Assembly: GCA_035429725.1 (NCBI GenBank)
Contig: DAOMFI010000081.1
Span: forward strand, 1-13,693
DNA: 13,693 nt
Source of the DNA: JALORV01 sp035429725
GTDB taxonomy: Bacteria; Pseudomonadota; Gammaproteobacteria; Burkholderiales; Burkholderiaceae_F
Direction: 5' to 3'
Shown here: positions 5,198 through 12,800 of the stretch, in pieces
How positions within the stretch are numbered: the first letter of the stretch is position 1
Layout of the letters: every line of letters starts with the position of its first letter
Notes under the pieces: generated by a model
Told to the model about the DNA's origin: nothing
Databases searched by the model: none
Seen by the model: the letters and a program-made list of their open reading frames with translations, nothing else
Program-made: the position numbers and the translations under genes

Positions 5198-6898
5198 CTA
5201 GGCGGCGCGTTGTGCACGTGGCGCGTAGCCGCGCGGTATGGCCGACAACAGCTTGCGCGTGTACTCGTGCTGCGGATCGGCGTAGATCGCGTCCGAATCG
5301 CCGCGTTCCACGATCGCGCCCTCGCTCATCACGAGCATGTCGTCGGCCATGTACTTCACCACAGCCAGGTCGTGGCTGATGAAGATGTAAGTCATGCCGA
5401 ACTCGTCCTGCAGGTCGAGCAGCAGGTTCAGCACCGTGGCCTGCACCGAGACGTCGAGCGCCGAGACCGACTCATCGCAGATCACGACATCCGGTTTCAT
5501 CGTCAGGCAGCGTGCGATCGCGATGCGCTGGCGCTGTCCGCCGGAAAACTCGTGCGGATACTTGTAAACGCTGTCGGCCGCCAGGCCCACGCGGCGCGAC
5601 AGGGCTGCAGCGCGTTCAAAGCGGTCCGCATCGTTGTCGCCGATGCCGTGGATCTTCATGGGCTCGGTCAGGATCTGGCCGACGGTGAAGCGGGGATTCA
5701 GGCTGGCGTAGGGGTTCTGGAAAATGATCTGGATCTTGCGCCGGTAGGCCATCATCTCGGTGTCGGACAGCGTCAGCAGGTCCTTGCCCTGATAGAGCAC
5801 CTGCCCCGCTGTCGCGTCGACCAGGCGCATCAGCAGCATGCCGACGGTGGTCTTGCCAGAACCGGACTCGCCCACGACGCCCAGCGTCCGACCGGGGTAG
5901 AGCGCAAAGCTGGCGTCCTTCACTGCTTCTACCGTCTTGCGGGCGAAGAGCCCGGTCTTCAGCCGATATTCCTTGCGCAGCCCCTTGGCCTCGATCAGTG
6001 GCGCCGCCGCCACGGCACGCGCGACCCGCGGCTCAGTGACGACGATCTGCGACTCGGGCTTGCCCTGCATGAAGTCATCGATGACCGGCAGCCGCTTCGG
6101 CTTGACGTCCAGCCGCGGCCGGCACGCGAGCAGCGCCTTCGTGTAGGCATCCTTCGGCGCCTCGAAGATTTCGGCCACGCGGCCCTTTTCGCGCACCACG
6201 CCGTCGCGCATCACCACCACGTGGTCCGCGATCTCGCCCACCAGCCCGAGGTCGTGGCTGATGAAGAGCACGCTCATGCGATGGCGATCCTGCAGTCGCT
6301 TGATCAGCTCAAGGATCTGCCGCTGCACGGTGACATCGAGCGCGGTCGTCGGCTCGTCGGCGATCAGCAGTTTCGGCTCGCAGGCAATCGCCATCGCGAT
6401 CATCACGCGCTGCTGCTGCCCGCCCGAGAGCTCGTGCGGATAGGCATCAACGCGCGACTTCGGCTCGGGAATGCCGACTTCGGTCAGCAGTTCTACGACC
6501 CGGTCGCCGACCTGCTTGCGCGACAGGCCCATGTGGAGCTGCAGGACCTCGGCAATCTGCCAGCCGACGGTGAACACCGGATTCAGCGACGACATCGGCT
6601 CCTGGAAAACCACGGAGATATCCTTGCCGCGAATCGTGCGCAGCGAGTCGATCGGTTCTGCCAGCAGATTGCGGCCGCCGAACTCGACCCGGCTTTCCGG
6701 CCCGACGATCGCGTTCTCCGGCAGCAGGCGCACGATCGACATCGCCGACACGCTCTTGCCCGAACCCGACTCGCCGACCAGCGCCACCGTGGCGTTCTCG
6801 GGCAGGTCGAAGCTGACACCACGCACGGCTTCCGCAATGCGGTGCTTGCCGAGCCGGAATGAGACGCGCAGGTCGCGCACGGATACGAGGTTAGTCAT
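5198..6898 (-). CDS. Fused double ATP-binding protein of a peptide-type ABC importer
   Basis: This 566-residue protein carries two complete ABC ATPase domains, equivalent to DppD plus DppF or to YejF/GsiA. It would power uptake of peptides or similar solutes through the two adjacent permeases. Domain 1: Walker A GESGSGKS (42-49), Q-loop Gln99, signature LSGGQ (157-161), Walker B LLIADEP (177-183), switch His215. Domain 2: Walker A GESGSGKT (343-350), Q-loop Gln394, signature FSGGQ (451-455), Walker B VVICDES (471-477), switch His509. Both sites look catalytically intact. An oligopeptide-transporter C-terminal extension follows each core (about 240-270 and 535-560). ATG at 6898 has a GAGG about 11 bases upstream. 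It lies 111 bases after the second permease, with a terminator-like hairpin in the gap. Confidence 0.96.
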   Translation of the reverse strand: MTNLVSVRDLRVSFRLGKHRIAEAVRGVSFDLPENATVALVGESGSGKSVSAMSIVRLLPENAIVGPESRVEFGGRNLLAEPIDSLRTIRGKDISVVFQEPMSSLNPVFTVGWQIAEVLQLHMGLSRKQVGDRVVELLTEVGIPEPKSRVDAYPHELSGGQQQRVMIAMAIACEPKLLIADEPTTALDVTVQRQILELIKRLQDRHRMSVLFISHDLGLVGEIADHVVVMRDGVVREKGRVAEIFEAPKDAYTKALLACRPRLDVKPKRLPVIDDFMQGKPESQIVVTEPRVARAVAAAPLIEAKGLRKEYRLKTGLFARKTVEAVKDASFALYPGRTLGVVGESGSGKTTVGMLLMRLVDATAGQVLYQGKDLLTLSDTEMMAYRRKIQIIFQNPYASLNPRFTVGQILTEPMKIHGIGDNDADRFERAAALSRRVGLAADSVYKYPHEFSGGQRQRIAIARCLTMKPDVVICDESVSALDVSVQATVLNLLLDLQDEFGMTYIFISHDLAVVKYMADDMLVMSEGAIVERGDSDAIYADPQHEYTRKLLSAIPRGYAPRAQRAA

Positions 6899-6934
6899 CG
6901 TGCCGCCGCCTCTGGTTTTGCCTGCCGTTGTGAT

Positions 6935-6969
6935 GAAAAAAATCGTCTGGCTCCGCCAGCGATTTTTTC
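6935..6969 (-). terminator. Intrinsic-terminator-like hairpin inside the transporter operon
   Basis: A long inverted repeat lies in the 111-base gap between the second permease and the ATPase. Bases 6937-6945 pair with 6960-6968 (A-run, TCG / CGA, T-run), and 6947-6951 pair with 6955-6959 around a 3-base loop, leaving one unpaired base at 6946. Read on the minus strand, the GC-rich hairpin is followed by seven T (6942-6936), the standard form of a Rho-independent terminator. It starts about 40 bases after the permease stop codon. It is nearly symmetric, so it could also act on the plus strand, where no gene approaches. Confidence 0.65.
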
Positions 6970-7009
6970 AAACCAATTGCGCAACAGTAGGTTTGCACTT
7001 TTGCGCATC

Positions 7010-8062
7010 TCATCGAAGTTTTGGATCGAGGGCGTCGCGCAGCGCGTCCGTGAGCAGCGAAAACGCCGTGACGAACAGCGCCATCGACACGGTCGTCGCG
7101 ACCAGTTGCCACCAGTGGCCGAGCACCAGTTCAGCCTGCGCCTCCGAAAGCATCGTGCCCCAGGAGACCTGATCGACCCGCACGCCGAGCCCGAGGAACG
7201 ACAGGATGACCTCGGCCTTGATGAAGAACACCACGTGCAGCGAGAGTTGCACCAGCACGACGTGGCTGACGTTCGGCAGGATGTGGATGAACATGCGCGA
7301 AAGGTGGCTCGCGCCGATGGCCTCGGCCGCGCGCACGTACTCTCGCGTGCGGTGCTTCATGTACTCGGCGCGCACCAGCCGGTAGATGCCGGTCCAGCCC
7401 GCCAGGCCGAGGATCAGGATGACCGTGCTGATGCCGCGGCCCAGCACCGCCGCGAACGCAAAGATCAGCAGGATGCCCGGGATCGACGTGAAGACGTTGT
7501 AGACCCACTCAAGAAAGTCGCCGATGCGGCCGCCGGCATAACCCGCCAGCGCCCCCAGTAGCGTGCCGATCAGCGTCGCCAGCACGGCAGCAAAGACGCC
7601 GACGAAGATCGAGATCTCTGCGCCCTTGATGACCTTGGCAACGATGTCGCGGCCCAGGCGGTCAGCGCCGAACGGCAGTGTTTCGGCGCGCGGCGGATCG
7701 GTGATCTGGATCTTGGCGGCGCGCTCGGCCCACTCCTTGTACTTCGGGGCGAGTGGATCGATGTCCGAGAGATCGACGGGCTTCGCGTCCTTGGCGATGA
7801 CGCTGGCGATCGGGTCCGTTCCCGTGGTCTGGGCCCGCGGGCCGACGAAAGACGGTGGCGCGTCGGGCACGCCGACTTCCTTCTGCCAGTCTCCGGCCAG
7901 CAATCCGACGGCCGCCGCCAGGATCATGACGAGGAACCCCGCGACGACGGCGAGCGAGGCCATGCCGACCTTGTCGTTAGTGAGCCGCCGCCAGGCCGTC
8001 ACCCAGACGCCGGCCGAGCGTTCGGAGGATGCCGCCTGGTATGCCTCGACTACCGTCGTCAT
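7010..8062 (-). CDS. ABC transporter permease, DppC/OppC/YejE type
   Basis: This 350-residue inner-membrane permease forms half of the translocation channel of a peptide-type importer. The N-terminal OppC-like segment (TNDKVGMASLAVV, then a span at about 32-55) precedes the transport domain, which starts near LPFGADRLGRDIV (129-141). The EAA loop that docks on the ATPase is at 241-264 (EYVRAAEAIGASHLSR, then a Pro-Asn). About five further membrane spans are visible. The periplasmic stretch after span 1 (about 58-128) is long and hydrophilic compared with E. coli DppC. The ATG at 8062 is 7 bases after the stop of the upstream permease, with GAGGCGG serving as ribosome binding site, so the two permeases are tightly coupled. 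Confidence 0.95.
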   Translation of the reverse strand: MTTVVEAYQAASSERSAGVWVTAWRRLTNDKVGMASLAVVAGFLVMILAAAVGLLAGDWQKEVGVPDAPPSFVGPRAQTTGTDPIASVIAKDAKPVDLSDIDPLAPKYKEWAERAAKIQITDPPRAETLPFGADRLGRDIVAKVIKGAEISIFVGVFAAVLATLIGTLLGALAGYAGGRIGDFLEWVYNVFTSIPGILLIFAFAAVLGRGISTVILILGLAGWTGIYRLVRAEYMKHRTREYVRAAEAIGASHLSRMFIHILPNVSHVVLVQLSLHVVFFIKAEVILSFLGLGVRVDQVSWGTMLSEAQAELVLGHWWQLVATTVSMALFVTAFSLLTDALRDALDPKLR

Positions 8063-8069
8063 CGCCGCC

Positions 8070-9008
8070 TCACTTCAGCACGACCCGCGGATCGACCATC
8101 TTGTACAGGATGTCGGCCCCGAGGTTGATCACCATCGTCAACGCCGCCAGGTAGACGGTCACCGCCTGGATCACCGGATAGTCACTGCGGTTCACCGCCA
8201 GCAGCGTTTCGCGACCGAGTCCCGGAATCGAGAAGAACGTCTCGATCAGGAACGAACCGAGGAAGATGCCGGGCAACTGCACCGCGACGTTGGTCAGTAC
8301 CGGGATCATCGCGTTGCGCAGCACATGGACGAAGAGCGCCCGGTTTTCGGTGACGCCCTTGGCACGCGCCGTGCGGACGTAATCCTGGTTGATCTCGTCG
8401 AGGAAGAAGCTGCGATAAAGCCGCGTGTTCGGCGCCAGCGAGACGAAGGTGGCCAGCAGCACCGGCAGCACCGCGTAGTGCGTCAGGTTGGTCCAGAAGC
8501 TGTCGCTCCAGCCCTGCACCGGGAACCAGCCGAGGTAGAAGCCGAACAGCCACTGGCCGACGATGATGTAGACCAGGAATGAAATCGACAGCATCACGGT
8601 CGTGATGATCATGATCGAGCGGTCGGTCAGCGACCCGCGCACGTAGGCCACCGCCATTGCCGCCACGATGCCGAGCACGGTCTCGAGAATGAGGATCGGC
8701 ACCATCACGGTCAGCGTAGCGGGCAGGCGCGTGCGGAAGATGTTGGCGACGGATTCGCCGGTGGCCCAGCTGTTGCCCCAGTTGAACGTGAAAATGGACT
8801 TCACGAAGATCCAGAGCTGGGCGTACCACGGCTCGTTCAGTCCGAGCTGGGTCCGGATCGCCTCGATCTGCTCAGGCGTGGCGAGCAGCCCGCCGAGGAT
8901 CTCGGCGGGGTCGCCGCCGAACCATTTGAAGAGAAAGAAGACAAAGAGGATGACCCCGGCCAGTGTCGGGATCATCTGCCACAGTCTGCGTAAGATATAG
9001 GCGCCCAA
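8070..9008 (-). CDS. ABC transporter permease, DppB/OppB/YejB type
   Basis: This 312-residue inner-membrane permease is the partner of the next gene. It begins with the family-typical YILRRLWQMIPTL (4-16) and a first membrane span at about 11-27. The periplasmic DPAEILGG and LGLNEPWYAQ segments follow, then LPATLTVM (95-102), a further set of spans, and the EAA loop at 209-232 (DYVRTARAKGVTENRALF). The end, ILYKMVDPRVV, is also typical. The start is taken as TTG at 9008: it gives the usual family N-terminus, and no ATG or GTG lies upstream before an in-frame stop near 9072. No Shine-Dalgarno sequence is obvious. It is the first gene of the minus-strand transporter operon and faces the substrate-binding protein genes. 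Confidence 0.94.
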   Translation of the reverse strand: MGAYILRRLWQMIPTLAGVILFVFFLFKWFGGDPAEILGGLLATPEQIEAIRTQLGLNEPWYAQLWIFVKSIFTFNWGNSWATGESVANIFRTRLPATLTVMVPILILETVLGIVAAMAVAYVRGSLTDRSIMIITTVMLSISFLVYIIVGQWLFGFYLGWFPVQGWSDSFWTNLTHYAVLPVLLATFVSLAPNTRLYRSFFLDEINQDYVRTARAKGVTENRALFVHVLRNAMIPVLTNVAVQLPGIFLGSFLIETFFSIPGLGRETLLAVNRSDYPVIQAVTVYLAALTMVINLGADILYKMVDPRVVLK

Positions 9009-9070
9009 GGGGGCCGACTCTTTCTGTTGTTGCGAGCGCCCGACTTGTGGCCTGGCGCGCGAAAGCGCGG

Positions 9071-9098
9071 ATTATGCCGATGACCGCCCGGTAATCAA
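9071..9098 (-). promoter_or_regulatory. Candidate sigma-70-type promoter of the permease-ATPase operon
   Basis: On the minus strand TTGATT (9098-9093) and CATAAT (9076-9071) are separated by 16 bases, matching 4 of 6 and 5 of 6 consensus positions. Transcription would begin near 9064, about 55 bases before the TTG start. An inverted repeat, ACCGCC (9083-9088) and GGCGGT (9103-9108), brackets the -35 element and could bind a regulator. No equally good promoter is visible for the divergent binding-protein genes. A small CGCGC-GAAA-GCGCG hairpin lies at 9056-9069. Confidence 0.45.
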
Positions 9099-9126
9099 AT
9101 CAGGCGGTTCCACCACGGTCGACTGC

Positions 9127-10968
9127 ATGAACGAAGACGTCTCGAAAAGCCGACGCGCCTTTGCCCAGGCACTCGCCGCTTCACCGGTGGCCCTGACGCC
9201 CGTGCCAGCGCGCAGCCAGAGCGAGACGGCCGGCGGGCAGAAAGTCCTGCGTTACGCCTTTCGCGTTGCCGAGAGCGGTTTCGATCCGGCTCAGGTCCAG
9301 GATCTCTATTCCAATACGGTGCTGTCGAACATCCTCGATGCGCCGCTCACCTACGACTTCCTGGCCCGTCCGGCCGTCATCGTGCCCAACACGGCCGCCG
9401 CACTGCCGCAATTGTCGGACGACTTCACCACCCTGACCCTCCGGATCCGGCCTGGCATCTTCTTCCAGGATCACCCGGCCTTTGGCGGGCGGCCACGCGA
9501 ACTGGTGGCGGCCGACTATGTCTACTCGATAAAGCGCTACTTCGACCCCCGCTACAAGAGCCCACGGCTGTACCTGCTGGAAAACGCGCAGCTGCTCGGC
9601 ATGGCGGACCTGCGCAGTGCCGCCCTGAAAGGCGGGCGCTTCGATTACGACCGCGAGGTCGAAGGCGTGCGCGCGCTCGACCGCTTCACGCTGCAGCTGC
9701 GCTTTGCCCGCCCCAGCCCGCGCTTTCACCAGTACCTCGCCGACAACTCCTTCATGGGCGCGGTGGCGCGCGAGGTCGTAGAGAACTACGACGACAAGCA
9801 GATCATGGCGCATCCGGTGGGCACCGGGCCGTTCCGCCTCGTCGACTGGCGCCGTTCATCACGCATCGTGCTCGAACGCAACCCGGGCTACCGCAGCGAG
9901 ACTTACCGCGCGCAGCCTGAAGCGGACGACGACGAGGCGACGCAGGTCGCGGCCCGCCTGGCGGGACGACGGCTGCCGATGATCGACCGCGTCGAGATTT
10001 TCATCGTCGAGGAAAACCAGCCGCGCTGGCTCGCTTTTCTCAATGGCGAGCACGATCTGGTCGACGAGATACCGGTCGACCTCGCCAACCTGATCGTCCC
10101 GAACGGACAACTCGCGCCGAACCTGGCCCGGCGCGGCGTGCAGATGGACCGCACTCCCCGACCGAGCGTCGACATGGCGCTGTTCAACATGGAGCACCCG
10201 CTCGTCGGCGGACACGCCCCGCAGCAGGTGGCGTTGCGCCGAGCAATCTCGCTCGCCTATTCCGTGGATGACGAGATCCGCCTGGTGCGCAAGGGTCAGT
10301 CAGTGCCTTCGCAGTCCCCTGTGGCGCCGCTGACCACGGGCTTCGACCCGACCTTCCGCAGTGAAATGAGCGAGTTCAACCCGGCGCGCGCCAAGGCGCT
10401 GCTCGATGCGTTCGGCTACGTCGACCGCAACGGCGACGGCTGGCGCGAGCGCCCCGATGGCACACCGCTGGTCCTCGAGATGGCGACCCAGCCGGATCAG
10501 CTGTCGCGCCAGCTCGACGAACTCTGGCGCAAGGCGATGACGGCGATCGGCATCGACATGCAGTTCAGGTCGGCGAAGTGGCCGGAGAACCTGAAGAACT
10601 CGCGCGCCGGCAAGCTGATGATGTGGCGCGTGGGCTGGAGCGCCACTCAACCGGACGGCGATACCTTTCTCGCCCTGGGTTACGGGCCCAACAAGGGCCA
10701 GGCCAACCACGCCCGGTTCGACCTGCCGGCCTTCAATCGCCTGTACGCCCTGCAGCAGACGCTGCCCGACGGCCCGGAGCGCGAGGCTGCATTCTTCGAC
10801 GCGAAGAAACTCTTCGTCGCGTATGCGCCCTACAAGTTTCTCGGCCACCGCATCGATACCTCGGTCGCACATCCGTGGGTCGTCGGCTATCGTCGGCACC
10901 CGTTCATGCGCGACTTTCTGAAGTACATCGACATCGTGCCCGAAGCGAACGCCCGGACGGCTGCCTGA
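9127..10968 (+). CDS. Family 5 extracellular substrate-binding protein, copy 1
   Basis: This 613-residue periplasmic solute receptor (SBP_bac_5 family, as in peptide, nickel and YejA-type systems) would deliver ligand to the divergent permeases. The N-terminus SRRAFAQALAA (8-18) has a twin-arginine motif with only a weak hydrophobic core, and the mature part starts near residue 30. The binding domain runs from about 40 to 590: RIRPGIFFQD, RELVAADYVYSIKRYFDP, HPVGTGPFRLVDWRRSS, LPMIDRVEIFIVEENQPRWL, and an EF-hand-like loop D433-R-N435-G-D437-G438. It has no cysteine. It is the most divergent of the three copies. The ATG at 9127 has no clear Shine-Dalgarno sequence. Its stop overlaps the next start by one base (TGATG). 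Substrate is unknown. Confidence 0.94.
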   Translation: MNEDVSKSRRAFAQALAASPVALTPVPARSQSETAGGQKVLRYAFRVAESGFDPAQVQDLYSNTVLSNILDAPLTYDFLARPAVIVPNTAAALPQLSDDFTTLTLRIRPGIFFQDHPAFGGRPRELVAADYVYSIKRYFDPRYKSPRLYLLENAQLLGMADLRSAALKGGRFDYDREVEGVRALDRFTLQLRFARPSPRFHQYLADNSFMGAVAREVVENYDDKQIMAHPVGTGPFRLVDWRRSSRIVLERNPGYRSETYRAQPEADDDEATQVAARLAGRRLPMIDRVEIFIVEENQPRWLAFLNGEHDLVDEIPVDLANLIVPNGQLAPNLARRGVQMDRTPRPSVDMALFNMEHPLVGGHAPQQVALRRAISLAYSVDDEIRLVRKGQSVPSQSPVAPLTTGFDPTFRSEMSEFNPARAKALLDAFGYVDRNGDGWRERPDGTPLVLEMATQPDQLSRQLDELWRKAMTAIGIDMQFRSAKWPENLKNSRAGKLMMWRVGWSATQPDGDTFLALGYGPNKGQANHARFDLPAFNRLYALQQTLPDGPEREAAFFDAKKLFVAYAPYKFLGHRIDTSVAHPWVVGYRRHPFMRDFLKYIDIVPEANARTAA

Positions 10969-12800
10969 TGCGCCAGGATCCCTTCTTCCCTGGACGCCGA
11001 ACGGCGCTCAAGGCCGCCGCACTCGCCGGACTCGGAGCGCCAGCCCTGGCAGCGCGCAGTGCGGACGGCGAAAAGGTGCTTCGCTACGCTTTCGAAGTCA
11101 GCGAGACCGGCTTCGATCCTGCGCAGATCAATGACCTGTATTCGCGTGCGGTCACTGCCCACATCTTCGACGGGCTCTACGACTACGACTACCTCGCGCG
11201 TCCGTTCAAGATCGTGCCCAACACGGCCGATGGCATGCCGGAAGTTTCGGCCGACTTCCGCGTCTGGACGGTCCGCATCAAGCCCGGGATCTTCTTCCAG
11301 GACGACCCGGTGTTCAAAGGCAAGCCCCGTGAACTGGTCGCGCAGGATTACGTGTACTCGTTCAAGCGCTTCTTCGACCCGCGCTGGAAAGCACCGACCT
11401 ACCCCACCCTGGGCGAAGTGCGCTTTGTCGGCATGGCGGCCCTGCGCGACGATGCCCTCAAGAACAAGCGCGCCTTCGACTACGACACTCCGGTCGAGGG
11501 CCTGCGCGCGCTCGACCGCTACACGATCCAGTTTCGTGTCGAGCGTCCGCTGCCGCGCTTCCTCCAGACGCTCGCGGGCGGCGATCTCTACGGCGCGGTG
11601 GCGCGCGAAGTGGTCGAGGCCTACGGCGATTCCATACCTGGACACCCGATCGGCACCGGGCCGTTCCGGCTGACCGACTGGAGGCGTTCTTCCAAGATCA
11701 TCCTGGAACGCAACCCGACCTACCGTGACGTGGTCTACGACGGCGAGCCGGCGGCGGACGACGCCGAGGGCCAGGCGCTGCTGGCGCGACTCAAGGGCCG
11801 CAAGCTGCCGATGATCGACCGGGTGGAGATCTCCATCATCGAGGAGTCCCAGCCACGCTGGCTGTCATTCCTGAACAAACAGCAGGACCTGCTGGAACGA
11901 TTGCCGTTCGACTTCATGAATATCGCGGCACCAAACGGTGTGCTGGCGCCGTTCCTAGCGCGCCAGAACGTGCAGCTGTGGCGGACCCTGAATGCCGATG
12001 TGACGTTCACCTACTTCAACATGCAGGATCCGGTGGTCGGCGGCTACGAGCCGGCCAAAGTCGCGCTGAGGCGAGCCATCGGACTGGCGATCAATGTCGA
12101 TCAGGAAATCCGTCTCTACTGGCGCGGACAGGCCGTGCCGGCGCAGTCCCCACTGATGCCGCACACGATGGGCTATGACGCTGGCTTTGTGAACGACACC
12201 GCACGGTACGACCTGCCGCGCGCCAAGGCACTGCTCGACATGTACGGTTATGTCGATCGCGACGGCGACGGGTGGCGCGAGCAGCCCGACGGCTCGCCGC
12301 TCGTTCTCGAATGGGCGACCACGTCGGACCAGCGCGCTCGGCAGCGCGACGAACTGCGGCGGAAGGACCTCGCCGCGCTCGGCATCCGGATCAACTTCCG
12401 GTCGGCCAAGTGGCCCGAGAATCTCAAGAACGGCCGCGCCGGCAAGCTCATGGTCTGGAACCTGGGAACTTCGGCGGCCGCACCCGACGGCCAGGCTTCG
12501 CTCGACCGCGGCGCCACCGTGCACTTCGGCGGCCAGAACTTTGCCCGCTACTCCAACAAGCAATTCGACGCCGTCTACGAGCGGATCCGGGTCTTGCCGG
12601 ATGGGCCGGAGCGCGAACAGCTCTTCCGCGAAGCCAAGCGGATGCTGGCTGTGGATGCGCCCTACCGCTTCCACGTGCATCGCATACTCACCGACCTTGC
12701 ATGGCCCTGGCTGATCGGCTTTCGCCGCCAGCTCTATTCGAACTGCTTCTGGCAGTTCGTCGACATTGACACGGCCCTGCAGCAAAGAGAAAAAACATGA
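10968..12800 (+). CDS. Family 5 extracellular substrate-binding protein, copy 2
   Basis: This 610-residue paralogue of the preceding gene can be aligned along its whole length with few gaps. The start is ATG at 10968, inside TGATG with the previous stop; the frame is open for 130 codons further upstream, but that part overlaps copy 1 and lacks its own domain. The N-terminus GRRTALKAAALAGLGAPALA (9-28) is a good twin-arginine signal. Conserved blocks are VRIKPGIFFQDDPVFKG, RELVAQDYVYSFKRFFDPRW, HPIGTGPFRLTDWRRSSK, LPMIDRVEISIIEESQPRWL and the EF-hand-like loop D430-R-D432-G-D434-G435. One cysteine is present, near the C-terminus. It is closer to copy 3 than to copy 1. Substrate is not readable; peptides or other small solutes are possible. 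Confidence 0.94.
   Translation: MRQDPFFPGRRTALKAAALAGLGAPALAARSADGEKVLRYAFEVSETGFDPAQINDLYSRAVTAHIFDGLYDYDYLARPFKIVPNTADGMPEVSADFRVWTVRIKPGIFFQDDPVFKGKPRELVAQDYVYSFKRFFDPRWKAPTYPTLGEVRFVGMAALRDDALKNKRAFDYDTPVEGLRALDRYTIQFRVERPLPRFLQTLAGGDLYGAVAREVVEAYGDSIPGHPIGTGPFRLTDWRRSSKIILERNPTYRDVVYDGEPAADDAEGQALLARLKGRKLPMIDRVEISIIEESQPRWLSFLNKQQDLLERLPFDFMNIAAPNGVLAPFLARQNVQLWRTLNADVTFTYFNMQDPVVGGYEPAKVALRRAIGLAINVDQEIRLYWRGQAVPAQSPLMPHTMGYDAGFVNDTARYDLPRAKALLDMYGYVDRDGDGWREQPDGSPLVLEWATTSDQRARQRDELRRKDLAALGIRINFRSAKWPENLKNGRAGKLMVWNLGTSAAAPDGQASLDRGATVHFGGQNFARYSNKQFDAVYERIRVLPDGPEREQLFREAKRMLAVDAPYRFHVHRILTDLAWPWLIGFRRQLYSNCFWQFVDIDTALQQREKT

Noticed and set aside
3798..5201. Open frame of about 467 codons spanning the DUF3106 end, the RDD gene and the antisense of the FFLEELY gene
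   Set aside because: It crosses three genes with recognisable families in other frames and has no domain of its own.
5210..6862. Long open frame on the plus strand (about 550 codons) opposite the double ATPase
   Set aside because: It mirrors the ATPase codons, and its His/Asp/Arg/Gln-rich composition is typical of an antisense shadow.
10578..10967. 130-codon upstream extension of binding-protein copy 2
   Set aside because: It overlaps the conserved 3' part of copy 1, and the twin-arginine signal begins only at ATG 10968.
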